From Marinospirillum sp. (lineage in GTDB: Bacteria > Pseudomonadota > Gammaproteobacteria > Pseudomonadales > Halomonadaceae): a stretch of 15,333 nucleotides of DNA. Positions within the stretch are counted from its first letter, which is position 1, and each line of letters starts with the position of its first letter. Both the position numbers and the translations under genes were made by a program. The stretch spans positions 1 to 15,333 of the forward strand of contig SKHR01000096.1 of NCBI GenBank assembly GCA_007116865.1, in the 5' to 3' direction. Below the pieces are notes generated by a model, which ran no database searches, had not been told where the DNA came from, and saw only the letters and a program-made list of their open reading frames with translations. Positions 1 to 6,297 of this stretch are shown piece by piece.

Positions 1-26
1 GCAGGACTGTCGGTCTCTGCCAATGG

Positions 27-111
27 AGGCAAGCGTCAATCTGGTCACGTACCAGTTGCTGCCTGAGAAGTTGGAAGCCTCGCCCGTGGCGCTTGAGCGC
101 TTAGGGCGGGG
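27..111 (+). other. Two possible RNA stem-loops upstream of fabD
   Basis: Two inverted repeats lie in the gene-free stretch before fabD. The first pairs AGGCA (27-31) with TGCCT (60-64), and contains an inner CTGGT (41-45)/ACCAG (51-55) stem closed by a 5-nt loop. The second is GC-rich: 78-85 pairs with 104-111 (one G-U), followed by a 2x2 internal loop, then 88-92 with 97-101 (one G-U) around the tetraloop TTGA at 93-96. No T-run follows directly; an 8-T tract at 144-151 is too far away for a classical terminator. They could be the 3' end of an upstream transcript or protein-binding palindromes. The pairing is visible; any function is a guess. I find no convincing coding frame in 1-227. Confidence 0.35.
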
Positions 112-175
112 AGCAGTCACGTGTACGCCCGGTCTAGTGAAGGTTTTTTTTCAGCATGGCCTTCTGGTTTGTCTG

Positions 176-184
176 TGGTAGAAT
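176..184 (+). promoter_or_regulatory. Extended -10 promoter of fabD
   Basis: TGGTAGAAT at 176-184 fits an extended -10 element: TGn followed by TAGAAT, one mismatch from the sigma70 consensus. No good -35 hexamer lies 16-18 bp upstream, which is tolerated in extended -10 promoters. Transcription would start near 190-192 and give a leader of about 36 nt, with the ribosome binding site AAGGTGA at 218-224. It would drive fabD and fabG and possibly read on into the downstream genes. Confidence 0.5.
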
Positions 185-227
185 GCGCGCCGATAATAAT
201 GACACTTTCAAGCAGACAAGGTGAATT

Positions 228-1184
228 ATGGCTTCTACCCTAGCGTTTATTTTTCCCGGTCAGGGCTCCCAGCAGGTGGGGATGCTGTCTGAACTGGCTG
301 AGCGTTACGCGGTTGTGCAAGCAACTTTCGAAGAGGCGTCCACGGCGCTGGGTTATGATCTCTGGCACCTGGTGCAAGAGGGACCGGCTGAAACGCTTAA
401 CCAAACCGATAAAACCCAGCCTGCTTTGCTGGCGGCCAGTGTGGCCATCTGGCGTGTCTGGAAAGAGCTGGAAGGCGCGCGTCCGGACTGGGTCGCAGGG
501 CATAGCCTGGGTGAGTACTCTGCCTTGGTGTGTAGTGGCTGTATGGACTTTGCCGAGGGTTTGCGTCTGGTTGAAGCGCGTGGTCGCTTCATGCAAGCGG
601 CGGTACCTGCCGGGCAAGGGGCTATGGCAGCGATTCTTGGTCTAGAGTCAGCCGCGGTGGAAGCCGCCTGTGAAAGTGCCGCGCAGGGTGAGGTGGTGCA
701 ACCGGTCAATTATAATGCACCGGGGCAGATCGTGATTGCCGGTCAAACCGAAGCAGTCAGCCGGGCGATCACCGCTTGCCAGGCAGCGGGTGCACGCAAG
801 GCCATGCCTTTGCCCGTGAGTGTGCCTTCCCACTGTGATTTGATGAAGCCCGCTGCGGAATCTTTGGCCGAAGCCCTGGACAGCCTGCAGCTGAACAAGC
901 CTCGAGTGCCGGTGGTGCAAAACGTTCATGCGGCACCGGAAACCGATGTGGATACCCTGCGTGAAAATCTGGTTGCACAGCTGTATCGTCCCGTGCGCTG
1001 GATTGAGAGTATTGAATTTATGTCAGGACAAGGGGTAGGGACCTTTATCGAATGCGGTCCGGGCAAGGTTCTGATCGGCTTGAATAAGCGGATCGTCAAG
1101 TCGGCGCGCAGTTTGGCAATCAATGACCCTGAGTCAGTCACATCGACTTTGGAATTGCTGCGCACAGAGGCCGAAACGGCCTAA
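228..1184 (+). CDS. fabD: Malonyl-CoA:ACP transacylase FabD
   Basis: This cytoplasmic enzyme moves the malonyl group from coenzyme A to the phosphopantetheine of acyl carrier protein, supplying the extender unit of type II fatty acid synthesis. The 318-residue product is close to the usual length of about 310. It opens with the family signature around GQGSQ (residues 11-15) and has the nucleophile elbow GHSLGE with Ser93. The malonate-binding arginine is probably Arg118, the catalytic histidine is His202 in PSHCDLM, and Gln251 matches the conserved glutamine further on. The ATG follows AAGGTGA with good spacing. The gene is first in the fab cluster; fabG follows after 27 nt. No fabH precedes it, unlike in E. 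coli and as in Pseudomonas. Confidence 0.97.
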   Translation: MASTLAFIFPGQGSQQVGMLSELAERYAVVQATFEEASTALGYDLWHLVQEGPAETLNQTDKTQPALLAASVAIWRVWKELEGARPDWVAGHSLGEYSALVCSGCMDFAEGLRLVEARGRFMQAAVPAGQGAMAAILGLESAAVEAACESAAQGEVVQPVNYNAPGQIVIAGQTEAVSRAITACQAAGARKAMPLPVSVPSHCDLMKPAAESLAEALDSLQLNKPRVPVVQNVHAAPETDVDTLRENLVAQLYRPVRWIESIEFMSGQGVGTFIECGPGKVLIGLNKRIVKSARSLAINDPESVTSTLELLRTEAETA

Positions 1185-1198
1185 TCCCTTAGAGATTA
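1168..1198 (+). other. Hairpins at the fabD/fabG junction
   Basis: AGGCCG (1168-1173) and CGGCCT (1177-1182) form a perfect 6-bp GC-rich stem with an AAA loop over the end of fabD. Overlapping it, TAATC (1182-1186) pairs with GATTA (1194-1198). The two share a base and could be alternatives. There is no T-run, so this is not an intrinsic terminator; a role in mRNA stability or in translation of fabG is possible but unproven. Confidence 0.4.
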
Positions 1199-1211
1199 AT
1201 GAGGACAGGAA

Positions 1212-1976
1212 ATGACAGCAGTGGAAACGACACAAGCGCTGGCCGGTAAAGTGGCTTTAGTGACGGGTGCCAGCCGTGGCATCGGGCGTGCGATCGCGCT
1301 GGCTTTGGGCGCCCAGGGCGCAACAGTGATTGGCACTGCCACCAGTGAGTCTGGGGCAACGGCAATCTCTGAAGCCTTTAAAGTGGCAGGGATCGCTGGT
1401 GAAGGCCGAGTACTGAATGTGACCGATGCGGACTCTATCGATACCTTGCTGGAATCGGTTTCTGCCAGCCATGGTGCGCCTTTGATCCTGGTAAACAATG
1501 CCGGTATCACCAAGGACAACCTGATGATGCGTATGAAAGAAGACGAGTGGGATACGGTGATGGACACCAATCTCAAGTCAGTTTATCGCATGAGCAAGCA
1601 GTGCCTGCGCGCAATGACCAAGGCTCGCTGGGGGCGCATCATCAATATCAGCTCTGTGGTTGCCTCCATGGGTAACATGGGGCAGGCCAACTATGCAGCG
1701 GCAAAAGCGGGCATGGAGGGTTTTACTCGCTCCTTGGCACGTGAGTTGGGTGCGCGTAATATCACCGTCAACTCGGTAGCCCCGGGTTTTATCGCGACCG
1801 ATATGACCGAAGTGCTGCCAGAAGCGCACAAAGAAATGCTGTTGAAACAAATTCCCCTTAATCGTCTGGGTCAGCCTGAAGAAATTGCTGCTGCTGTGGC
1901 ATTTCTTGCTAGTGAATCAGCCGGTTATATCAGTGGTGAAACCCTGCATGTCAATGGTGGCATGTACATGGGCTGA
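1212..1976 (+). CDS. fabG: 3-oxoacyl-ACP reductase FabG
   Basis: FabG is the NADPH-dependent reductase that turns 3-oxoacyl-ACP into (R)-3-hydroxyacyl-ACP, the first reduction of each elongation cycle. It is a classical short-chain dehydrogenase with a Rossmann fold. The cofactor motif TGASRGIG is at residues 18-25 and NNAG at 95-98. The catalytic set is Asn120, Ser148, Tyr161 and Lys165 (YAAAK), and the C-terminus carries the usual GETLHVNGGMYM. The 254 residues exceed E. coli FabG by about ten because of a short N-terminal extension (MTAVETTQA). The ATG is chosen because GAGG at 1201-1204 lies 7 nt upstream. Its position between fabD and acpP is the conserved one. Confidence 0.97.
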   Translation: MTAVETTQALAGKVALVTGASRGIGRAIALALGAQGATVIGTATSESGATAISEAFKVAGIAGEGRVLNVTDADSIDTLLESVSASHGAPLILVNNAGITKDNLMMRMKEDEWDTVMDTNLKSVYRMSKQCLRAMTKARWGRIINISSVVASMGNMGQANYAAAKAGMEGFTRSLARELGARNITVNSVAPGFIATDMTEVLPEAHKEMLLKQIPLNRLGQPEEIAAAVAFLASESAGYISGETLHVNGGMYMG

Positions 1977-1980
1977 ATGG

Positions 1981-2037
1981 AGTCGAAGGCGTTTTGACGC
2001 AACAGGCAGTTTTTTGTTGCATCAAGCGGCTTCGATT
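1981..2037 (+). other. Long imperfect hairpin between fabG and acpP
   Basis: Arm 1981-2004 pairs with arm 2015-2037 in about 21 base pairs with two mismatches and one bulge. Outer stem: TCGAAG (1983-1988) with CTTCGA (2030-2035). Middle: TTGA (1994-1997) with TCAA (2022-2025). Inner: GCAACA (1999-2004) with TGTTGC (2015-2020). The 10-nt loop ends in a T-run. No T-run follows the 3' arm, so a simple intrinsic terminator is unlikely on this strand. The structure may be an mRNA processing or stability element separating fabG from acpP. Confidence 0.6.
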
Positions 2038-2043
2038 TATAAA
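2014..2043 (+). promoter_or_regulatory. Probable acpP promoter
   Basis: TATAAA at 2038-2043 is one mismatch from the -10 consensus. TTGTTG at 2014-2019 lies 18 bp upstream as a possible -35; TTGCAT at 2017-2022 is an alternative with a short 15-bp spacer. Transcription would begin near 2050 with a leader of about 50 nt. The -35 candidates lie inside the 3' arm of the fabG-acpP hairpin. A separate acpP promoter fits the high demand for this protein. Confidence 0.45.
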
Positions 2044-2100
2044 CTAGCGTGCAATTTCAACCAAGCACGTCAAGACTCTAACCAGGAGCAAACAAACGTT

Positions 2101-2334
2101 ATGAGTACCATCGAAGAGCGCGTAAAGAAGATCGTCGCCGAGCAGCTGGGTGTTAAGGAAGAGGAAATTCAGAATGCCTCCTCATTCGTCGAGGATCTGG
2201 GCGCTGACTCTCTGGACACTGTTGAGCTGGTTATGGCTCTTGAAGAAGAATTCGAGACCGAAATTCCAGACGAAGAAGCCGAGAAGATCACCACTGTTCA
2301 GGAAGCCATCGATTACGTTCTGGCTCACCAGTAA
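2101..2334 (+). CDS. acpP: Acyl carrier protein AcpP
   Basis: AcpP carries growing fatty acyl chains as thioesters on a phosphopantetheine arm. The 77-residue acidic product is the standard size. The arm attaches to Ser37 in GADSLDTVEL, the family signature, and helix II (residues 37-51) is rich in the acidic residues that bind partner enzymes. The open frame continues upstream to 1885, but the start at 2101 is chosen for three reasons: AGGAG lies at 2084-2088 (a rather long 12-nt spacing), the protein begins with the usual MSTIEERVKKI, and a longer form would read through the end of fabG in another frame. The gene appears insulated by its own promoter and a strong terminator. Confidence 0.98.
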   Translation: MSTIEERVKKIVAEQLGVKEEEIQNASSFVEDLGADSLDTVELVMALEEEFETEIPDEEAEKITTVQEAIDYVLAHQ

Positions 2335-2337
2335 GGT

Positions 2338-2354
2338 TCAGACTCTGTGTCTGA
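2338..2354 (+). other. Small hairpin after the acpP stop codon
   Basis: TCAGAC (2338-2343) and GTCTGA (2349-2354) form a perfect 6-bp stem with a 5-nt loop, beginning 3 nt after the stop codon. It is followed about 35 nt later by the main terminator and may protect the 3' end of the acpP mRNA. That role is inferred. Confidence 0.4.
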
Positions 2355-2389
2355 CGTGCATGGCGTACCGCTAAAGTAAGCCTGCACTG

Positions 2390-2431
2390 AAAACCGCTCC
2401 ACCCCTTGGGTGCAGCGGTTTTTCTTTTTTT
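2390..2431 (+). terminator. Strong intrinsic terminator of acpP
   Basis: AAAACCGCT (2390-2398) pairs with AGCGGTTTT (2414-2422). After one C-C mismatch, CACCC (2400-2404) pairs with GGGTG (2408-2412) around a 3-nt loop. The T-rich tract 2419-2431 has a single C. Stem, tight loop and T-run all fit a textbook Rho-independent terminator. It ends acpP transcription, at least in part, and separates it from fabF. Confidence 0.93.
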
Positions 2432-2435
2432 AGGG

Positions 2436-2441
2436 TATAAT
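2436..2441 (+). promoter_or_regulatory. Probable fabF promoter -10 box
   Basis: A perfect TATAAT lies at 2436-2441, just past the T-tract of the acpP terminator and about 50 nt before fabF. No recognisable -35 hexamer is present at 16-19 bp, because that space is taken by the terminator stem, and there is no extended -10 TG. It may be a weak or activator-dependent promoter that restarts transcription for fabF and the genes behind it. Confidence 0.4.
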
Positions 2442-2491
2442 TTTGCGAATTTTTTTGTGGTTAGCAGCCTGAATAGTGCGGAGGAAAAGGC

Positions 2492-3730
2492 ATGTCGCGA
2501 AGAAGAGTGGTGGTGACTGGTATGGGGCTGGTGACGCCTTTGGGCAACGACCTTAAGCAAACCTGGGCGGGTATTTTGGCAGGAAAAAGCGGCATGGCAC
2601 CCATCGTTGGGTTCGACGCGGAGGCTTTTTCAACTCGTTTTGCTGCACAGGTTAAAGACTTTGATGTTGAAGCCTACATGCCTGCTAAAGACGCACGCAA
2701 AATGGATACCTTCATTCAATACGGCATGGCTGCTGCGATTCAGGCGATTGAAGATGCCGGGCTGGAGTGTACCGAAGCCAATGCCAGCCGGATCGGTTGT
2801 GCCATCGGTTCAGGCATTGGCGGTTTGCCCATGATTGAAAAAAACCACCTGGCGTTGCAGCAGGGTGGCCCTCGCAAGGTTTCACCTTTCTTCGTGCCTG
2901 GATCGATCATCAATATGATCTCCGGCAACCTGGCCATCCGTTATGGCTTTCAAGGACCGAATATTGCGATCACCACCGCCTGTACCACAGGCACCCACAA
3001 CATCGGTTATTCTGCACGCACGATCGCCTATGGTGATGCGGACGTGATGGTGTGTGGTGGTGCCGAAGCCGCCAGCACCCCCTTAGGGGTTGCCGGTTTT
3101 GGTGCCGCTCGGGCGTTATCAACCCGTAACGACGACCCTCAAGCAGCCAGTCGCCCCTGGGATAAGGATCGCGATGGTTTTGTCCTGGGTGATGGAGCGG
3201 GTGTGCTGGTGCTGGAAGAGTACGAGTCAGCCAAGGCCAGAGGCGCCCGGATTTATGCCGAAGTCACTGGTTTTGGTATGAGCGATGACGCCTATCACAT
3301 GACTTCACCACCCGATGACGGGCGGGGTGCAGCGGCATCGATGCAAAACGCGATCAAGGATGCTGGTCTGAACCCTGACCAGATCCACTATATCAATGCA
3401 CACGGCACTTCAACGCCTGCGGGTGATGTGGCCGAAAGCAAAGCGGTCGAGCAGGTGATGGGGGCAGCGGCCCGCCAGGTTGCGGTCAGCTCAACCAAAT
3501 CGATGATCGGTCACCTGCTGGGTGCAGCCGGTGCGGTTGAGGCGGTTTTCTCCATCCTGGCGATTTGTGATCAAGTGGCTCCCCCGACCATCAATCTGGA
3601 TCAGCCAGGTGAAGGCTGTGATCTGGATTATGTGCCACATACCGCGCGCCAGATGCGTATTGACCATGCGCTCAGTAACTCTTTTGGTTTTGGTGGAACC
3701 AATGGAAGCCTGATTTTCAGTCGGATTTAA
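2492..3730 (+). CDS. fabF: 3-oxoacyl-ACP synthase II FabF
   Basis: FabF condenses malonyl-ACP with an acyl-ACP in the elongation step of fatty acid synthesis and, in E. coli, is the enzyme favouring palmitoleoyl to cis-vaccenoyl elongation. The 412-residue product matches the family length of about 413. The thiolase-fold catalytic triad is Cys164 (TTACTTG), His304 (NAHGTST) and His341 (MIGHLLGAAG), with Lys336 conserved nearby and the gating loop FGFGGTN at 398-404. DAYHMTSP at 266-273 is typical of FabF. The ATG at 2492 has an excellent GGAGGA ribosome binding site at 2480-2485. pabC follows after 8 nt. Confidence 0.97.
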   Translation: MSRRRVVVTGMGLVTPLGNDLKQTWAGILAGKSGMAPIVGFDAEAFSTRFAAQVKDFDVEAYMPAKDARKMDTFIQYGMAAAIQAIEDAGLECTEANASRIGCAIGSGIGGLPMIEKNHLALQQGGPRKVSPFFVPGSIINMISGNLAIRYGFQGPNIAITTACTTGTHNIGYSARTIAYGDADVMVCGGAEAASTPLGVAGFGAARALSTRNDDPQAASRPWDKDRDGFVLGDGAGVLVLEEYESAKARGARIYAEVTGFGMSDDAYHMTSPPDDGRGAAASMQNAIKDAGLNPDQIHYINAHGTSTPAGDVAESKAVEQVMGAAARQVAVSSTKSMIGHLLGAAGAVEAVFSILAICDQVAPPTINLDQPGEGCDLDYVPHTARQMRIDHALSNSFGFGGTNGSLIFSRI

Positions 3731-3738
3731 TTGAGCCA

Positions 3739-4596
3739 ATGAAACACTCAGGCTTGCTGATTGATGGTGTTCCCCCCAGTGTCGAGGATCTTGACTGGCT
3801 ACTGGCCAGTCGAGCCTTGGCGTTTGGAGAAGGGGTGTTCACCAGCCTGAGAGTCTGGCAAGGCAAGCCGGTTTTCTGGTCTGGACATTTAAAACGCCTG
3901 CAAACCAGTTTAAAAGACCTTGGCGCTGCCTTGCCCCCGGACTGGTGGGTAGCGTTGAGTGCCGAGGTGTTGCTGGTGGCTCAACAGCTCCAGGCTGGGC
4001 GCCTCAAAATCATGTTGTTGGCGGGTCCCGGTGGTCAAGGATATAGAGCCTCCCCTTCCAGTATTCGCTGGCATCGTGTGATCCACCCTCTGGTTTGGCA
4101 GCCACCCGTTGAACCCTATCAGGGAATTCGGGCCTGGTGGATGCAAACCCAGGATGAGCGCCCCTTGAGCCGCCATAAACACCTCAATTGTCTGCCCCAG
4201 GTGTTGCTGTCACAGCGGTGTCCTTCAGACTATTCTGAAGCAGTGCTGTTTGATGAGCGGGGTTTTCTGACCGAAGGTTTATCACGCAACCTGTTTTGGT
4301 ATGCTCAGGGGCAATGGTTTACCCCGGCCTTGCACAAGGGGGTGCTGGCTGGAGTGATGCGATTCCAAGTGATCGAGGCCTGCTCACAGGTCAGCGAACA
4401 GGTTCAAGCCTGCCTGGCGGATCTGCAACAGGCAGAAGAAGTGTTTTTATGCAATAGTGTCCAGGGGATCTGGCCATTATTGGGTTTGGATGATGCCAGT
4501 GGTGCTTTGGCCGACTGGGCGCTGGGACCACAGACCCTGGTCTTAATGCAGCGGTTGCATCCGCAGATGGGATTGCCCGCGGGGGATGAAGGGTGA
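3739..4596 (+). CDS. pabC: Aminodeoxychorismate lyase PabC
   Basis: PabC is a PLP enzyme of the class IV aminotransferase fold that splits 4-amino-4-deoxychorismate into p-aminobenzoate and pyruvate for folate synthesis. The 285-residue product has AFGEGVFTSLRV at residues 28-39 and the Schiff-base lysine Lys147 in RHKHLNCLPQVLL. It also has TEGLSRNLFW near 179-187, where Glu179 binds the PLP pyridine nitrogen in the family, then GVLAGVMR at 201-208 and CNSVQGIWPL at 238-247. The ribosome binding site is weak, so translation may depend on coupling to fabF 8 nt upstream. Its stop overlaps the mltG start. The fabF-pabC-mltG-tmk-holB order matches E. coli, which makes the call firm. Confidence 0.93.
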   Translation: MKHSGLLIDGVPPSVEDLDWLLASRALAFGEGVFTSLRVWQGKPVFWSGHLKRLQTSLKDLGAALPPDWWVALSAEVLLVAQQLQAGRLKIMLLAGPGGQGYRASPSSIRWHRVIHPLVWQPPVEPYQGIRAWWMQTQDERPLSRHKHLNCLPQVLLSQRCPSDYSEAVLFDERGFLTEGLSRNLFWYAQGQWFTPALHKGVLAGVMRFQVIEACSQVSEQVQACLADLQQAEEVFLCNSVQGIWPLLGLDDASGALADWALGPQTLVLMQRLHPQMGLPAGDEG

Positions 4597-5648
4597 AAAA
4601 ACTCAGCTTAATGTTTGTGCTGTTTTTGGCCTTGCTCACCGGTTTGGCTGGCTGGGGTTATCAGCAGCTACAGCGGCCCTTGCAATTGCCCGAAACACAG
4701 ATTTACCTGGTGGCCCCTGGTAGCAGCTTTATTCGAGTACTCAATGAATTAGAGCAGCGTGGCTGGATCGATTCTGCACTGCCAGTGCGTCTCTGGCTCC
4801 GGCTGACCGGTGAAGAAGCCCGGATACGTCCGGGTGAGTATCAGGTGACGCCACAAACACGCATTCTGGATCTGCTTGATCAAATGCAACGTGGTGAGGT
4901 GGTGACCTATCGAGTCACCCTGCTGGAAGGGTGGACCTTTCGCCAGATACGCGCGGCGCTTTATCAAGCAGAAAAACTCACTCCCGAGACTCAGGACTGG
5001 TCTGAAGCGGAGATCATGGCCGCGCTGGGCATGCCAGATATGCCGGCTGAGGGCTGGTTTTTTCCTGATACCTATACCTATGCCAAGGGCATGAGCGACC
5101 TTGACCTATTACGTCAGTCTCATCAGCGCATGAAAAGCCTGCTGGAAGAGGTCTGGGAAAGCCGTCAAGTTGGCCTGCCACTGCAAACTGCTTATGAGGC
5201 ACTGATCCTTGCCTCTATCATCGAACGTGAAACCGGCGCACCGCATGAGCGCCGTGATATCGCTGGGGTGTTTACCCGACGCTTGCAGCAGGGTATGCGT
5301 TTACAGACCGACCCCACGGTGATCTATGGGATGGGGGAAGCCTATCAGGGACGAATCACTCGTCGCGATCTGCGTGAACCGACCCCCTGGAACACCTATG
5401 TGATTCGTGGGCTGCCTCCGACACCGATTGCCTCACCGGGCGCTGCTGCGCTCAGAGCCAGTGTTGATCCAGCGGACGGGGAAACCCTGTTTTTTGTGGC
5501 GCGCGGCGATGGCACCCATCACTTTTCGGTGACCCTGCAAGAACACAATCAGGCGGTGCGACGTTATCAGCTTAACCGCTCCGCTGATTACCGTTCCTGG
5601 CCGGCACCAACCCCCAGCCCCTCAGAGGAAAGCGATGATGCCCGCTGA
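4593..5648 (+). CDS. mltG: Endolytic murein transglycosylase MltG (YceG)
   Basis: MltG is an inner-membrane lytic transglycosylase that cleaves nascent peptidoglycan strands and is thought to set glycan chain length. Residues 1-24 form one hydrophobic membrane anchor after a short basic start, so the enzyme domain faces the periplasm. A LysM-like part covers about 33-100 and the YceG catalytic domain about 105-330. The predicted catalytic glutamate is Glu211 in LASIIERETG, with LQTDPTVIYG at 237-246 and TPWNTYVIRGLPPTPI at 264-279 as family signatures. The start is GTG, overlapping the pabC stop as GTGA. The C-terminal Pro/Ser/acidic tail (338-351) is encoded partly over the tmk start. Confidence 0.95.
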   Translation: MKKLSLMFVLFLALLTGLAGWGYQQLQRPLQLPETQIYLVAPGSSFIRVLNELEQRGWIDSALPVRLWLRLTGEEARIRPGEYQVTPQTRILDLLDQMQRGEVVTYRVTLLEGWTFRQIRAALYQAEKLTPETQDWSEAEIMAALGMPDMPAEGWFFPDTYTYAKGMSDLDLLRQSHQRMKSLLEEVWESRQVGLPLQTAYEALILASIIERETGAPHERRDIAGVFTRRLQQGMRLQTDPTVIYGMGEAYQGRITRRDLREPTPWNTYVIRGLPPTPIASPGAAALRASVDPADGETLFFVARGDGTHHFSVTLQEHNQAVRRYQLNRSADYRSWPAPTPSPSEESDDAR

Positions 5649-6297
5649 ACCACAAGGCCGCTTCATCACCCTGGAAGGTGGTGAAGGGGTAGGGAAAACC
5701 ACGAACATGGCTTTCATTACCGACTGCCTGGACCAGGCGGGCATTGACTGGATCGCAACACGTGAGCCGGGTGGGACTCCCCTGGCTGAGCGAATTCGTG
5801 ATCTGCTGCTGAGTGCCAGTGAAGACGCGCCCAGTGAATTGACGGAACTGCTGCTGATGTTCGCGGCCAGAGCCCAGCACTTGGAGCAGGTGATCAAACC
5901 CGCATTAGCCCGTGGCTGTTGGGTGATTTGTGATCGTTTTACAGATGCCACCTATGCTTATCAAGGGGGTGGGCGAGGACAAAACAATCACCAGATTGCA
6001 CAGCTGGAAAGCCTGGTGCAGGGGGATTTGCGCCCAGACCTGACTTTGCTTTTGGACATGCCGATCGAAAATTCCGGGCAGCGTTTAGAGCAGCGTGGGG
6101 TGAGCAAAGATCGTTTTGAGCAGGAAAAAGCGGCTTTTTTTGAGCGGGTACGTCAAGCCTATTTACAACGTGCCCTGGCTTACCCTTTAAGATTTCGGGT
6201 GATCAATGCCTGTTTGCCTCTGGCCGAGGTGCAGGCGCAGATTTTTGATCATCTGCAACCAATGATCCAGGCCTGGTCCTCGCAGGTTGACTCATGA
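5635..6297 (+). CDS. tmk: Thymidylate kinase Tmk
   Basis: Tmk phosphorylates dTMP to dTDP with ATP, an essential step toward dTTP. The 220-residue product has the P-loop GGEGVGKTT (15-23), the REPGGTPL segment (43-50) that contacts dTMP, and the DRFTDATYAYQGGGR block (100-114). The lid, SKDRFEQEKAAFF at 157-169, carries the basic residue of E. coli-type enzymes. Two ATG codons are adjacent (5635 and 5638). AGGA at 5626-5629 is 5 nt from the first and 8 nt from the second, so either could be used. The gene overlaps mltG by 14 nt and holB by 4 nt, suggesting translational coupling. Confidence 0.96.
   Translation: MMPAEPQGRFITLEGGEGVGKTTNMAFITDCLDQAGIDWIATREPGGTPLAERIRDLLLSASEDAPSELTELLLMFAARAQHLEQVIKPALARGCWVICDRFTDATYAYQGGGRGQNNHQIAQLESLVQGDLRPDLTLLLDMPIENSGQRLEQRGVSKDRFEQEKAAFFERVRQAYLQRALAYPLRFRVINACLPLAEVQAQIFDHLQPMIQAWSSQVDS

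Noticed and set aside
117..151. T-run at 144-151 as an intrinsic terminator
   Set aside because: The nearest stem (TCAC/GTGA, 4 bp with a 16-nt loop) is far too weak, and the strong hairpin at 78-111 is more than 30 nt away.
2..178. Open + strand frame of 59 codons before fabD that could be the end of an upstream gene such as plsX
   Set aside because: The translation is compositionally odd (Cys- and Leu-rich end) and has no resemblance to PlsX, FabH or another protein I know; it also runs through the hairpins and the promoter.
1885..2334. A 149-residue open frame containing acyl carrier protein with a 72-residue N-terminal extension
   Set aside because: The first part is fabG read in another frame plus non-coding spacer; AcpP is 77 residues in the family and its own start at 2101 has AGGAG upstream.
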